A DNA stretch of 64,000 nt. It comes from Acidimicrobiales bacterium (lineage in GTDB: Bacteria; Actinomycetota; Acidimicrobiia; Acidimicrobiales; MedAcidi-G1). Under the pieces are notes generated by a model that was given only the letters and a program-made list of their open reading frames with translations, was not told the origin of the DNA and searched no databases. The position numbers and the translations under genes are program-made. Location of the stretch: assembly GCA_029242745.1 (NCBI GenBank), contig JAQWTI010000026.1:50393-114392 (forward strand), in the 5' to 3' direction. This document shows, piece by piece, positions 7,710-16,056 of the stretch (position 1 is the first letter of the stretch; every line of letters begins with the position of its first letter).

Positions 7710-7937
7710 GTGAGCACGAGAATGCTAATTGTCTCGGCGCTGGTTTGTGGGGTGGCTCTTCTTGTGGCCTTCACCATTCAGGTGGTGGTCGCCTCGTGAC
7801 CTCACCTGCGAGTGGCCTACCGGTGCACGGCAGAGGTCATCCGGGAGGTGGAGCCGGCGGCGACTGTCGAGTTCCAACCCCCCGCCTGCCGTGGTGATGT
7901 CGAAACGTTGTTGATGATCTTCGATAACTGGACCTGA
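7710..7937 (+). CDS. Small membrane protein with an in-frame TGA (or 29-residue peptide plus remnant)
   Basis: From GTG 7710 the frame encodes 29 residues that are mostly one transmembrane helix (MLIVSALVCGVALLVAFTIQ), then TGA at 7797-7799, then 45 further residues in the same frame (HLRVAYRCTAEVIREVEP..., ending FDNWT) to a TGA at 7935. The second part looks protein-like, with two cysteines. Three readings are possible: a 29-residue membrane peptide alone; a 75-residue protein in which the TGA is read through, perhaps as selenocysteine; or a pseudogene. A GTG at 7812 could also start the second part. The gene is divergent from the selenoprotein candidate and shares its promoter region. I do not recognise a family. 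No convincing SECIS was found; only a 3-bp stem with a GUGCA loop lies at about +24 to +34. Confidence 0.4.
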
Positions 7938-8403
7938 CATGCTGGATCACAACGTGGAGCCTGTGGTGTGGATGAAGTGCTGACCCGGCCGAGAGTTTCT
8001 TACGCCCAGAGCCTCGCAGTGTTAGTTGCCAGTAAGGCGACTGGACTGATCTATCAAGTCGTTGATCATGGTTGGTATCAGGCATATTGGCCAAGGGGTG
8101 GATGACTTCCTGGCTGACTACGTAAAGGTGGGAAACCAACACCGTGACTATCGGTCAGAAATAGCGACCAATTATCGATCACCTACCGATTACCTAATGG
8201 CTTGAAACTGATGCCTTCGCCTGATGGTGCCCGGTGGGGATCTTTATGGTCATGGGATGCGTGGGCCCTGTCGCTGTCCATTTACCAGACCCAACAGTTT
8301 GCCTAATCGTTAAGTCACAGCGAGTCTCATTAGATCTCAGGGCGCCCTTAGAGCGTTCTATCTGCCACTGAGTGACGGTGACTGTGGCACGGGGTACTCC
8401 CCG
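7938..8403 (+). other. Intergenic stretch without a recognisable gene
   Basis: Roughly 470 bases between the small membrane gene and the M24 peptidase. Open frames on either strand here run into neighbouring genes in wrong frames and show no protein family. Only the -10 box at 8404-8409 at its right edge is supported. Confidence 0.5.
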
Positions 8404-8409
8404 TAACCT
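8404..8409 (+). promoter_or_regulatory. Putative -10 box of the M24 peptidase gene
   Basis: TAACCT ends 6 bases before GTG 8416 and directly abuts an alternative GTG at 8410. By analogy with other leaderless genes here, this spacing decides for the start at 8416. Confidence 0.42.
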
Positions 8410-8415
8410 GTGGTT

Positions 8416-9522
8416 GTGTTCGAACACCGCCTCGCCCAGGCTCGGGCCTCCATGGTCGACCGCAAAGTCGACTTTCTCCTCCTTTCGGTTGGTGCTGACC
8501 TGCCCTACTTCTGCGGGTACGAGGCCATGCCGCTTGAGCGACTCACGATGCTGGTTGTGCCCCGTGACGGCGACGCCACCCTCGTGGTTCCCCATTTGGA
8601 GGCGCCACGCGTCGTTGAGCGGCCTGATGTATTCGATGTCGTGACTTGGCGTGACGGCGAGGATCCCATTGACCTAGTGGCTAAATGCTTATCCGGTGCG
8701 GCGACCGCCGCGTTGGGTGATCAAACCTGGGCCGGATTCGCTTTAGATCTATTGTCCGCATGCCCCAACCTTCAGTTGGCCAGAGCATCAGAGGTGACGG
8801 CACCGATTCGTATGGTAAAAGATGCCGCCGAGATTGAGGCCCTCCGCCACGCTGCTGCAGCGGTGGATCGAATCCTCGCTGATGTGCAGATTGGTGCGAT
8901 GCCTCTGATCGGGCGGACCGAGGTCGACGTAGCCGGCCAGATCGCCCGTCGAATCATCGACGAGGGTCACCAGCGGGTGAACTTCACGATCGTGGCATCC
9001 GGCCCTAATGCTGCGAGCCCTCACCATGAAGCTGGAGATCGGGTCATCCGGCAGGGTGAGTCGGTGTTGTTTGACATCGGCGGCACGATGGCCGGAGTCG
9101 ACGGGGTGGGCTACTGCTCTGACATAACCCGTTGCGTTCATATCGGACCGCCGCCCGACGGGTTCGCTGAGCTTTACGAAGTGTTGTATGCCTCACAGGC
9201 TGCTGGGGTAGCAGCAGCCACCGTGGGTACTCCATGTGCCGAGGTTGACCAAGCGGCTCGCCAAGTTATCAACGCTGCGGGATACGGAGAGTTCTTTATT
9301 CACCGCACAGGTCACGGCATTGGTATCGAGGCCCACGAGCATCCCAACATGGTCTCGGGCAATGAACTCCCGTTGGCTGCCGGTCACACGTTTTCTGTCG
9401 AGCCGGGTATTTATGTACCTGGGATGTGGGGTGCACGTCTTGAAGACATCGTGGTGGCAACAACCGATGGTCCGGAACCTCTTAACCGCATAGACCATGG
9501 ATTAGCCGTGGTCGACTGTTGA
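8416..9522 (+). CDS. M24 family metallopeptidase (Xaa-Pro aminopeptidase/dipeptidase type)
   Basis: The 368-residue product has the creatinase-like N-terminal domain (residues 1-130) and a pita-bread catalytic domain. The five metal ligands are visible: Asp in FDIGG, Asp in YCSDITRC, His in HRTGHGIG, Glu in FSVEPGIY and Glu in RLEDIVV; a second histidine lies in EAHEHPN. Enzymes of this class remove the residue in front of proline or split X-Pro dipeptides in the cytoplasm. The exact substrate cannot be told from sequence. I chose GTG 8416 over 8410 because a TAACCT box ends 6 bases before it. A membrane protein gene follows after 16 bases. Confidence 0.9.
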   Translation: MFEHRLAQARASMVDRKVDFLLLSVGADLPYFCGYEAMPLERLTMLVVPRDGDATLVVPHLEAPRVVERPDVFDVVTWRDGEDPIDLVAKCLSGAATAALGDQTWAGFALDLLSACPNLQLARASEVTAPIRMVKDAAEIEALRHAAAAVDRILADVQIGAMPLIGRTEVDVAGQIARRIIDEGHQRVNFTIVASGPNAASPHHEAGDRVIRQGESVLFDIGGTMAGVDGVGYCSDITRCVHIGPPPDGFAELYEVLYASQAAGVAAATVGTPCAEVDQAARQVINAAGYGEFFIHRTGHGIGIEAHEHPNMVSGNELPLAAGHTFSVEPGIYVPGMWGARLEDIVVATTDGPEPLNRIDHGLAVVDC

Positions 9523-9538
9523 GGCGCTAGGCCCTCTG

Positions 9539-10387
9539 GTGATCGAACTCAACGCAGCGAGTGTGTTGTTGCAGTGGGCCACAGGGGGCTTGTTTTTCTT
9601 GTGGGTTACCGGTCGGTGGCGCGAGGTAGGTATTGGTTATGGCTGGACAATGCGGATCACTTTTGGACTCATGGCGACTGGGGCGGTGGTCGTGGGCCTG
9701 TTGGTCGACTCAAATCCGGTACGAGAGGTGGCCGGTGTTGGCGTAGTAGCAGCCACAACGGTTGCCATGGTGGTTTCTGTGTTACGTCGTCGCGCCGGTG
9801 TTTCTGGTCAGCGTGGTGTAGAGGAGCGCAGGACCGCTCGAGTGGCTGCCATGACTGGCATTGACCGCAGTGCCCAACCTTCTGACAATGGCTTGGAGTT
9901 CCCGCCGCACCTTGACGCCATGGCGCCGCTGTTCGGCATGGTGGGCTTGGTGGCAGCGGGACTTGCTGATGGCGAGCCGGCTGCTCTGTCGGTGGCTCGG
10001 CTGCTCGTGGGTGCAGCTTTCCTCGGTGCAGTCAGCGATGCGATGCTGCTTGGCCACTGGTATCTGGTACAGCCAGGACTGGCTCGCGGCCCACTTATCG
10101 AACTGGTTTGGTGGACTGGCCTGATATGGCCGTTCGAATTGGCCGTCCTACTCTGGCCGACCGGCATGGTTTCGGTACTGAACGGTTCCATCGACGATGG
10201 GTACAACGGCTTGTTGGGGTGGTTCTGGGCTGCCTCGACAATAGGAACATTGATTCTCGTGTTGGCTACCAGAGCAGCACTACGCGAGCGCCAGTACGCG
10301 GCAGTGATGGCGGCTACCGGGCTGCTGTACCTAGCAATCCTCATGGCCTTCAGCATGGACCTAGTGGCTCGTGCCGCCCTTTCCTGA
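9539..10387 (+). CDS. Multipass membrane protein of unknown function
   Basis: A 282-residue hydrophobic protein with about seven or eight transmembrane segments: two or three before residue 85, a charged cytoplasmic-like stretch (about 82-125, RRRAGVSGQRGVEERRTARV), and five more after it. The motif GHWYLVQPGL near residue 165 and the strongly charged central loop are the only distinctive features. I cannot assign a family with confidence. It starts with GTG 16 bases after the M24 peptidase stop, so the two are probably co-transcribed, but this gives no functional hint. Confidence 0.7.
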   Translation: MIELNAASVLLQWATGGLFFLWVTGRWREVGIGYGWTMRITFGLMATGAVVVGLLVDSNPVREVAGVGVVAATTVAMVVSVLRRRAGVSGQRGVEERRTARVAAMTGIDRSAQPSDNGLEFPPHLDAMAPLFGMVGLVAAGLADGEPAALSVARLLVGAAFLGAVSDAMLLGHWYLVQPGLARGPLIELVWWTGLIWPFELAVLLWPTGMVSVLNGSIDDGYNGLLGWFWAASTIGTLILVLATRAALRERQYAAVMAATGLLYLAILMAFSMDLVARAALS

Positions 10388-10422
10388 GACTTAAATTCCT
10401 AGGGCCACGTCTTGACAGTCGA

Positions 10423-10428
10423 TAGGAT
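10423..10428 (+). promoter_or_regulatory. Putative -10 box of the cobalamin adenosyltransferase gene
   Basis: TAGGAT ends 10 bases before ATG 10439. A TTGACA at 10412-10417 is only 5 bases upstream, too close to be its -35 element. Confidence 0.35.
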
Positions 10429-10438
10429 TTGCTCCCTG

Positions 10439-10999
10439 ATGACCGAGGTGCGCGTTTACACCCGTCGCGGTGACGATGGAACGACCGGGCTGCTCTACGG
10501 AAGCAGGGTCGCTAAAGATGCAGCTCAACCAAGGGCCTATGGGGACGTAGATGAAACGCAGGCTGCCATCGGTCTGGCCAGAGCAGCTGCCGGACCGGAG
10601 TTGGGCGCCATCCTTGTTGGCCTTGAGCGTGACCTTTGGATGGTGATGGCCGAGTTGGCATGCAATCCTGAGAAGGTCGACCAGTTGCACGAGAGTGGGT
10701 CACGACCTACTCCAGAAATGGTCACAGCGTTAGAGTCCCTTATCGACGATGTCTCAGATCAGTTCGAATCTCCAACCGAGTTCGTTGTACCTGGCGAGGA
10801 CGAGGTGTCAGCCCGTCTCGATGTGGCTCGCACAGTTTGCCGTCGAGCCGAGCGTTCGGCCCTTTCGGCAGCCGCTGAGGGATCCTCAGTCCTGCCTTAT
10901 CTAAACCGCCTATCCGATCTACTTTGGACGCTGGCTCGATGGCAGGAGGGTGGGTCGCTTGCCACCCGCTCGGTGCCACGTAGCGCCGCATTCGACTGA
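10439..10999 (+). CDS. PduO-type cob(I)yrinic acid a,c-diamide adenosyltransferase
   Basis: The 186-residue protein attaches the adenosyl group of ATP to reduced corrinoid to make coenzyme B12. The three PduO signatures are present: YTRRGDDGTTGLLYG at residues 6-20, the DVDETQAAIGLAR helix around 35, and VPGEDEVSARLDVARTVCRRAERS near 120, which forms the ATP and cobalamin site. An upstream TTG would add nine residues before the motif start and is less likely. It implies adenosylcobalamin-dependent enzymes elsewhere in the genome. Neighbours are unrelated; the gap to the aminopeptidase is 36 bases. Confidence 0.92.
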   Translation: MTEVRVYTRRGDDGTTGLLYGSRVAKDAAQPRAYGDVDETQAAIGLARAAAGPELGAILVGLERDLWMVMAELACNPEKVDQLHESGSRPTPEMVTALESLIDDVSDQFESPTEFVVPGEDEVSARLDVARTVCRRAERSALSAAAEGSSVLPYLNRLSDLLWTLARWQEGGSLATRSVPRSAAFD

Positions 11000-11035
11000 C
11001 CTGAGTGGCTTCGGCCTGATTTCCTAGGGAGCACA

Positions 11036-12517
11036 ATGACAACCACGTTTTCCGTACCAAAGTTCTCGACAGCCCGCCGGTTTCCGGCGCGATCCGAGGT
11101 GGTGGCACACGGGATAACCACTGCATGGCTAGACGGAGACAGTGCCCTTCCGTCAGGCCTTGATCGGGCTGACTTGCTACGTCTTGGGTTTACCGCCAAA
11201 GCCGGACAGATCCAGATCGTTCCTGTGGATGGTCGGTTATTGGCCGCGGTCGGTCTGGGTGATTTGGAGAGCCTGTCTAATGACAGTCTTCGACAGACTG
11301 CAGCGGCACTCAGTCGCGCTGTTCGGGGCCAACGCTCTTTAGCCACTGATCTGGCCTCAGTCGTGGCCGCTGCCGCTGGACCGGCTGAGGTCGAAGGTGT
11401 GGCGGCAGTTGTTGAGGGCCTATCTCTGGCCCTGTACCGGTTTGGTTATCAGTCGACTGAGAGTTCCGTACATAGCGACAAACTGACTCGGATTGTTCTT
11501 GTCGGGAGCACCTCGGCCAATACACGTGCCGCAGTCGAGCGGGCCGTGGCGGTGACGCGTGGTGTCACGTTGGCCAGAGATCTAGTCAATGAACCGGGGG
11601 GCAGCCTGACACCACCAAAGTTCGCCAACCGGGTCCGACGCATGGCTCGGGACCGAGGACTGACATTTAAAGTGATGGACGAGGCGGCCATCCGGCGTGC
11701 TCGTATGGGGGGCCTTCTGGGTGTAAACCGCGGTTCCACTCAGCCGCCTCGTTTTGTGGAACTCACGTACACGCCTGAGGGCCGTTCAAAGGGCACCCTG
11801 GCCCTCGTAGGTAAGGGATTGACTTTCGATGCTGGTGGATTGTCCATCAAGTCCGGCCAGGGAATGATGGATATGAAGATGGATATGGGAGGTGCAGCCG
11901 CCGTTGTCGGAGCGATGTCTGTGCTGCCGTCTGTTGCACCGCAGTGCAAGGTCCGGGCGTACCTACCTATGACTGACAACATGCTGGGTGGTGACGCCAC
12001 TCGGCCCGGTGATGTTCTGACGATTCGAAATGGCAAGACCATCGAAGTCCTCAACACTGACGCAGAGGGTCGCCTGATTCTAGCGGACGCGCTCTCGGTG
12101 GCTTCCGAGGCGAAGCCCGACGCAGTCGTTGATCTGGCTACCCTGACCGGCGCCTGCATGGTGGCTCTCGGCCCTAGTATCGCTGGGCTTATGGGTCGCG
12201 GCGATGGGTTTCTCCAGCAGGTGGAAGCCTCCTCATCAAGGACTGGTGAGCGGGTGTGGCGTCTGCCGCTCCCTGACGATTATCGATGCATGATTGAGTC
12301 ACCGGTAGCCGATATGAAGAATATCGGAGGCTCGTACGGTGGGGCGATTACTGCTGGGTTGCTCCTTGGTGAGTTCGTGGCTGAAGGCATCGACTGGGCT
12401 CATCTAGATATTGCTGGTCCGGCTTTTACTGACTCCGACGAGGCTGAAGTCGTTCGGGGCGGTACTGGCTTTGGCGTTCGTCTATTGGTCGACTTAGCGA
12501 CGTCTTTCGCCGTTTGA
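11036..12517 (+). CDS. pepA: Leucyl aminopeptidase (M17)
   Basis: A 493-residue M17 aminopeptidase, standard length. The N-terminal macro-like domain covers about residues 1-170. The catalytic domain carries the two-metal site: Lys260 in GKGLTFDAGG, the following Asp, and NTDAEGRL with Asp342, Glu344 and Arg346. It removes N-terminal residues from peptides in the cytoplasm, usually as a hexamer. The start ATG 11036 is preceded by TAGGGAGCACA, with GGGAG about 8 bases upstream as ribosome-binding site. A hairpin terminator follows the stop directly. Confidence 0.96.
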   Translation: MTTTFSVPKFSTARRFPARSEVVAHGITTAWLDGDSALPSGLDRADLLRLGFTAKAGQIQIVPVDGRLLAAVGLGDLESLSNDSLRQTAAALSRAVRGQRSLATDLASVVAAAAGPAEVEGVAAVVEGLSLALYRFGYQSTESSVHSDKLTRIVLVGSTSANTRAAVERAVAVTRGVTLARDLVNEPGGSLTPPKFANRVRRMARDRGLTFKVMDEAAIRRARMGGLLGVNRGSTQPPRFVELTYTPEGRSKGTLALVGKGLTFDAGGLSIKSGQGMMDMKMDMGGAAAVVGAMSVLPSVAPQCKVRAYLPMTDNMLGGDATRPGDVLTIRNGKTIEVLNTDAEGRLILADALSVASEAKPDAVVDLATLTGACMVALGPSIAGLMGRGDGFLQQVEASSSRTGERVWRLPLPDDYRCMIESPVADMKNIGGSYGGAITAGLLLGEFVAEGIDWAHLDIAGPAFTDSDEAEVVRGGTGFGVRLLVDLATSFAV

Positions 12518-12519
12518 TC

Positions 12520-12554
12520 ACCACCCAGAAGATAGAAAGGCCTTCTTGGGTGGT
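12520..12554 (+). terminator. Hairpin terminator after pepA
   Basis: ACCACCCAGAAG (12520-12531) pairs with CTTCTTGGGTGGT (12542-12554), with one bulged base, three bases after the pepA stop. The T-run is weak (TTTG), but position and strength fit a terminator. Confidence 0.65.
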
Positions 12555-12678
12555 TTGCGGACAAATGGACAAGCTCTGGGACCACAGAACAACTAACTCG
12601 GCATCGTCAAGCCTGTTGTGACACTCGTTCCATCAAGCTTTCGTTTATGGCAACTGCCCAATCTGGGAAAATCAATAA

Positions 12679-13500
12679 ATGGTGGAAACAGCCAAAGAAG
12701 AGCAAATAGCGCAACAGGTTAAAGCCGCGACAGCGCTGATTTCAGCTGCGAAGACGGTGGCTGTTCTTACAGGGGCAGGAATCTCGACTGATAGCGGTAT
12801 CCCAGACTTCCGTGGTCCAGCCGGAGTCTGGACGCTGAATCCGAAAGCCGAACGGGCGTCCAACATTGATGTGTATCTGACTGAGCCCGAGGTTCGGCGA
12901 GCCAACTGGCGGGTTATGGCCAGCGGGCTTTGGAATAGTGTCGAACCCAACGTTGGCCACCATGCACTGACCGATTTAGATAAGCGGGGTTGCCTCCATA
13001 CCTTGGTGACTCAGAACGTGGATGGCCTCCACTTGCTGTCAGGGACCGCTTCTGAGCGCGTTGTAGAGATTCACGGGACGGTCTGGCGGTCAATGTGCCT
13101 GCGGTGCGGAGTGCAGGATGACATAGAGGGTGTCCTGGAGCGGGTTCGGGCCGGAGACGAAGACCCGCATTGCACCCTTGGGTCATGTGGAGGCCTACTG
13201 AAGCGAGCCACGGTGAGCTTCGGGCAAGCACTTTTTGATGGCGACCTTGATCGAGCTTTAGCGGCGGCTGGAGAGGCAGATCTGCTACTTGTCGTGGGTA
13301 CAACCTTGGCCGTCGGCCCTGTCAATCTGATGGTTCCCACAGCGGTAGAGGCTGCTCGGGTGGTTGTGATCGTGAATGGTTCGCCAACTGATATGGACGA
13401 TCTGGCTGACGTGGCGCTTCGAGGTTCGATTGGCAGCATCTTGCCGAAGATCCTCCGTTGTGCCGATCAACAGGACTCATCGTGGTCTAATCCTGACTAG
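12679..13500 (+). CDS. cobB: Sir2-family NAD-dependent protein deacylase
   Basis: The 273 residues follow the sirtuin plan. The NAD site reads LTGAGISTDSGIPDFRGP (about 30-47), TQNVDGLH follows at about 112, the catalytic base is His132 in EIHGTVW, and the zinc ligands are Cys140 and Cys143 (CLRC) and two more in CTLGSC. Sirtuins remove acyl groups from lysine, for example on acetyl-CoA synthetase. The start is an ATG in an AT-rich context with no Shine-Dalgarno; GAAAAT ends 6 bases upstream and may be a weak -10 box. The next gene starts 17 bases after the stop but has its own -10 box. Confidence 0.93.
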   Translation: MVETAKEEQIAQQVKAATALISAAKTVAVLTGAGISTDSGIPDFRGPAGVWTLNPKAERASNIDVYLTEPEVRRANWRVMASGLWNSVEPNVGHHALTDLDKRGCLHTLVTQNVDGLHLLSGTASERVVEIHGTVWRSMCLRCGVQDDIEGVLERVRAGDEDPHCTLGSCGGLLKRATVSFGQALFDGDLDRALAAAGEADLLLVVGTTLAVGPVNLMVPTAVEAARVVVIVNGSPTDMDDLADVALRGSIGSILPKILRCADQQDSSWSNPD

Positions 13501-13505
13501 ATCAA

Positions 13506-13511
13506 TAAGAT
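13506..13511 (+). promoter_or_regulatory. Putative -10 box of the rhodanese-ThiF gene
   Basis: TAAGAT ends 6 bases before ATG 13518, the leaderless spacing. It lies in the 17-base gap after the sirtuin gene. Confidence 0.45.
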
Positions 13512-13517
13512 TTATAA

Positions 13518-14693
13518 ATGGTTACCTTCCGAGACCTATTGCGGGACGCCAAGTCCCGGATTGATGAGACAGACCCTGCGGGTGCAGAAGCACTCCTATC
13601 CAAGGGATATCTCCTGCTCGATGTCCGTGAACCTGATGAATTCAAGCAAGGGGCTATTCCTGGGTCAGTCCACATCCCCCGCGGCAACCTTGAAGCGAGC
13701 GTGGAGAATCGGATCGCCGACCGTGAGCAACCCTTGGTGGTCATGTGCGCCGGTGGTGTTCGTTCGGCATTTGCCACCGAAACCCTCCAGCAGCTTGGTT
13801 ATAACGATGTCGTCTCCATGGATGGAGGTTTCAACAGGTGGAAAGATGAGGGGCGCAATTGGGATACTCCGCGTACCCTCAGTTCTGACCAGCGCAGCCG
13901 CTATCAGCGTCACCTGCTTCTGCCCGAGGTGGGCGAGGAGGGCCAACTGAAACTTCTGGAAGCCAGCGTCTTGATGCTGGGGGCTGGTGGGTTGGGTTCC
14001 CCGGCTGCTCTGTATCTGGCAGCTGCGGGTGTTGGGCACATTGGCATTATCGACATGGACGTGGTCGACGAGTCGAACCTCCAGCGCCAGATTCTCCACA
14101 ATGTGGACCGCATCGGTGAGCGTAAGGTCGATTCAGCGAAGAAGACTTTGGCTGCAATCAACCCTGATGTTGACATCACAACCTACGACTTACGGCTTGA
14201 CGCAAGCAACATCATGGAGATCCTGGCGGAGTACGACGTAGTGGTTGATGGGGCGGACAACTTTCCTAGTCGTTATCTGCTGAACGATGCCTCGGTAAAA
14301 CTTGGTGTGCCGGTAGTGCACGGTTCAATTTTCCGCTTCGAGGGCCAAGTGACGGTGTTTGATCCCCGTGAGGGAGTTACGTACCGAGACATGCTGCCCG
14401 AGCCACCTCCTGCGGAGTTTGCTCCAAGTTGCGCAGAAGCTGGTGTTCTGGGCGTGTTGCCCGGCATCGTTGGAACTATCCAGGCATTGGAGGCCATCAA
14501 GTTGATTCTTGGGCTAGGCGAGGGGCTTTCTGGAAGGCTGGTGGCCTTCGATGCCCTGGAAATGTCGTTCCGAGAGTACCGACTGCAGCGAGATCCGTCG
14601 CTGCAGGTGACCTGGGAAAACCGAGAGCGGATAGAGATCGCGGATCTCGACGGGCTTTGCATGCCGCAGGTATCAGGACCACCCAAGGCCTAA
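13518..14693 (+). CDS. Rhodanese-ThiF/MoeB fusion adenylyltransferase
   Basis: This 391-residue protein joins a rhodanese domain (about 20-112; active-site Cys77 in MCAGGVRS) to a ThiF/MoeB E1-like domain (about 125-380) with GAGGLGSPA, the DMDVVDESNLQRQ loop, DGADNFPSRY and PSCAEAGVLGV. Such enzymes adenylate the C-terminal glycine of a ubiquitin-like sulfur carrier (MoaD, ThiS, CysO type) and pass on sulfur. In the better known MoeZ and MOCS3 fusions the rhodanese domain is at the C-terminus; here it is at the N-terminus. The MoeB zinc CxxC pairs are not apparent. Which carrier it serves is not shown by its neighbours. Confidence 0.88.
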   Translation: MVTFRDLLRDAKSRIDETDPAGAEALLSKGYLLLDVREPDEFKQGAIPGSVHIPRGNLEASVENRIADREQPLVVMCAGGVRSAFATETLQQLGYNDVVSMDGGFNRWKDEGRNWDTPRTLSSDQRSRYQRHLLLPEVGEEGQLKLLEASVLMLGAGGLGSPAALYLAAAGVGHIGIIDMDVVDESNLQRQILHNVDRIGERKVDSAKKTLAAINPDVDITTYDLRLDASNIMEILAEYDVVVDGADNFPSRYLLNDASVKLGVPVVHGSIFRFEGQVTVFDPREGVTYRDMLPEPPPAEFAPSCAEAGVLGVLPGIVGTIQALEAIKLILGLGEGLSGRLVAFDALEMSFREYRLQRDPSLQVTWENRERIEIADLDGLCMPQVSGPPKA

Positions 14694-14775
14694 GTGGTTG
14701 GCATTATCGCTTCAAATTAGTGGTCGGGGTTTGCCCCTCCGTCGCGTCGGCTTCGGCGACTGCGAGACTCCCTAG

Positions 14776-16056
14776 ATGTCTCGTCTTGCAGTTGTTGGTA
14801 CTGGTTATGTCGGTCTTACCGCCGGCGCCTGCTTAGCCGAGCTTGGCCACCAAGTTGTTTGCATCGATAGTGATGCCGAGAAGATCGAACGTCTTTCTGT
14901 CGGTGATGTTCCTATCGTCGAAGCAGGGCTGGAGGATTGCGTTGTTGCTGGGATCAAGAGTGGACGACTTTCGTTCACCACGGAATTAATTGTTGGTGTT
15001 CTAGGCGTCGATGCTGTCCTATTGAGCCTGCCAACACCGGTTGAACTTGACGGTTCCACGGACCTCTCTGCCCTTGAGGAGGTATGTCGGGAACTCGGGG
15101 TGCATCTGAGAAAAGAGACGGTCGTCGTCATTCGATCTACGGTTCCTGTAGGAACAGCGAGGCGCATGCCAGAGATGCTGGGACGGTCAGACCTCGCAGT
15201 CGTCGCTAACCCCGAGTTCCTTCGAGAGGGCACCGCCGTATCGGACTTTCTTAATCCGGACCGAATAGTCGTTGGTTCCGACGACCCCCAGGCTGCTGCC
15301 ATGGTTGTCGGTCTCTATGAGGCACTTGATGTGCCGAAGGTGGTAACCGATCCGTCGGCAGCTGAGATGATCAAGTACGCCTCAAACGCCTACTTGGTGA
15401 CACGCCTTTCGTTTGTTAACTCGATAGCCGCCGTATGCGAGGGGCTGAATGCTGACGTCGATGCAGTAGTAAAAGGGCTGGGCCTAGATCATCGGATCGG
15501 GTCTTCCTATCTCCGGCCTGGACCTGGCTGGGGTGGAAGTTGCTTCCCCAAAGACACACGTTCACTAGTCGATATGGCGCGTCGCGGTGGATATGAGTTC
15601 CGGTTCTTGGAGACGGCCATAGCAGTCAACGAGGAACAGTTCGACCGAGTTGTAGCCAAGGTTGGGAAATCAGTTGGTGGCGCTCTTGCTGGTCGATGTG
15701 TCGCTGTCTGGGGTCTGACCTTTAAGGCCGGCACTGATGACCACCGAGATTCACCTTCTATTGCTGTTATTGAACGGATGATGGCGGCAGGTGCGCGCGT
15801 GGTGGCCTATGACCCGATGGTCGCGCAACACACGGATCTACTCCCGAGTGGGTTGGAACTAGCGGTCGATGCAATCTCCGTGTGTCAGGGTGCCGACGTC
15901 TTGGTGGTCCTGACTGAGTGGCCTGAGTTTGCCACCGTCGAACCGAGGGCAGTTTTTCAGGCGCTGGCCAAACCTAATGTCGTGGATGCCCGAGGAATCT
16001 TGGATCTGGAGAACTGGGACGCACTCGGATTTGATGTCGGGTCAATTGGTCGATGA
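14776..16056 (+). CDS. ugd: UDP-glucose 6-dehydrogenase family protein
   Basis: The enzyme oxidises UDP-glucose to UDP-glucuronate with two NAD. It has the N-terminal GTGYVGLTAG nucleotide fold (7-16), the central YASNAYLVTRLSFVNSIA helix, the catalytic Cys256 in GGSCFPKD, and the C-terminal GLTFKAGTDDHRDSPS motif. The length of 426 residues is normal for the UgdA/TuaD group. It opens the surface-glycan region: its stop overlaps the start of a flippase gene by four bases, so dehydrogenase and flippase are translationally coupled. A related but distinct dehydrogenase lies at 58.8 kb. Confidence 0.93.
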   Translation: MSRLAVVGTGYVGLTAGACLAELGHQVVCIDSDAEKIERLSVGDVPIVEAGLEDCVVAGIKSGRLSFTTELIVGVLGVDAVLLSLPTPVELDGSTDLSALEEVCRELGVHLRKETVVVIRSTVPVGTARRMPEMLGRSDLAVVANPEFLREGTAVSDFLNPDRIVVGSDDPQAAAMVVGLYEALDVPKVVTDPSAAEMIKYASNAYLVTRLSFVNSIAAVCEGLNADVDAVVKGLGLDHRIGSSYLRPGPGWGGSCFPKDTRSLVDMARRGGYEFRFLETAIAVNEEQFDRVVAKVGKSVGGALAGRCVAVWGLTFKAGTDDHRDSPSIAVIERMMAAGARVVAYDPMVAQHTDLLPSGLELAVDAISVCQGADVLVVLTEWPEFATVEPRAVFQALAKPNVVDARGILDLENWDALGFDVGSIGR

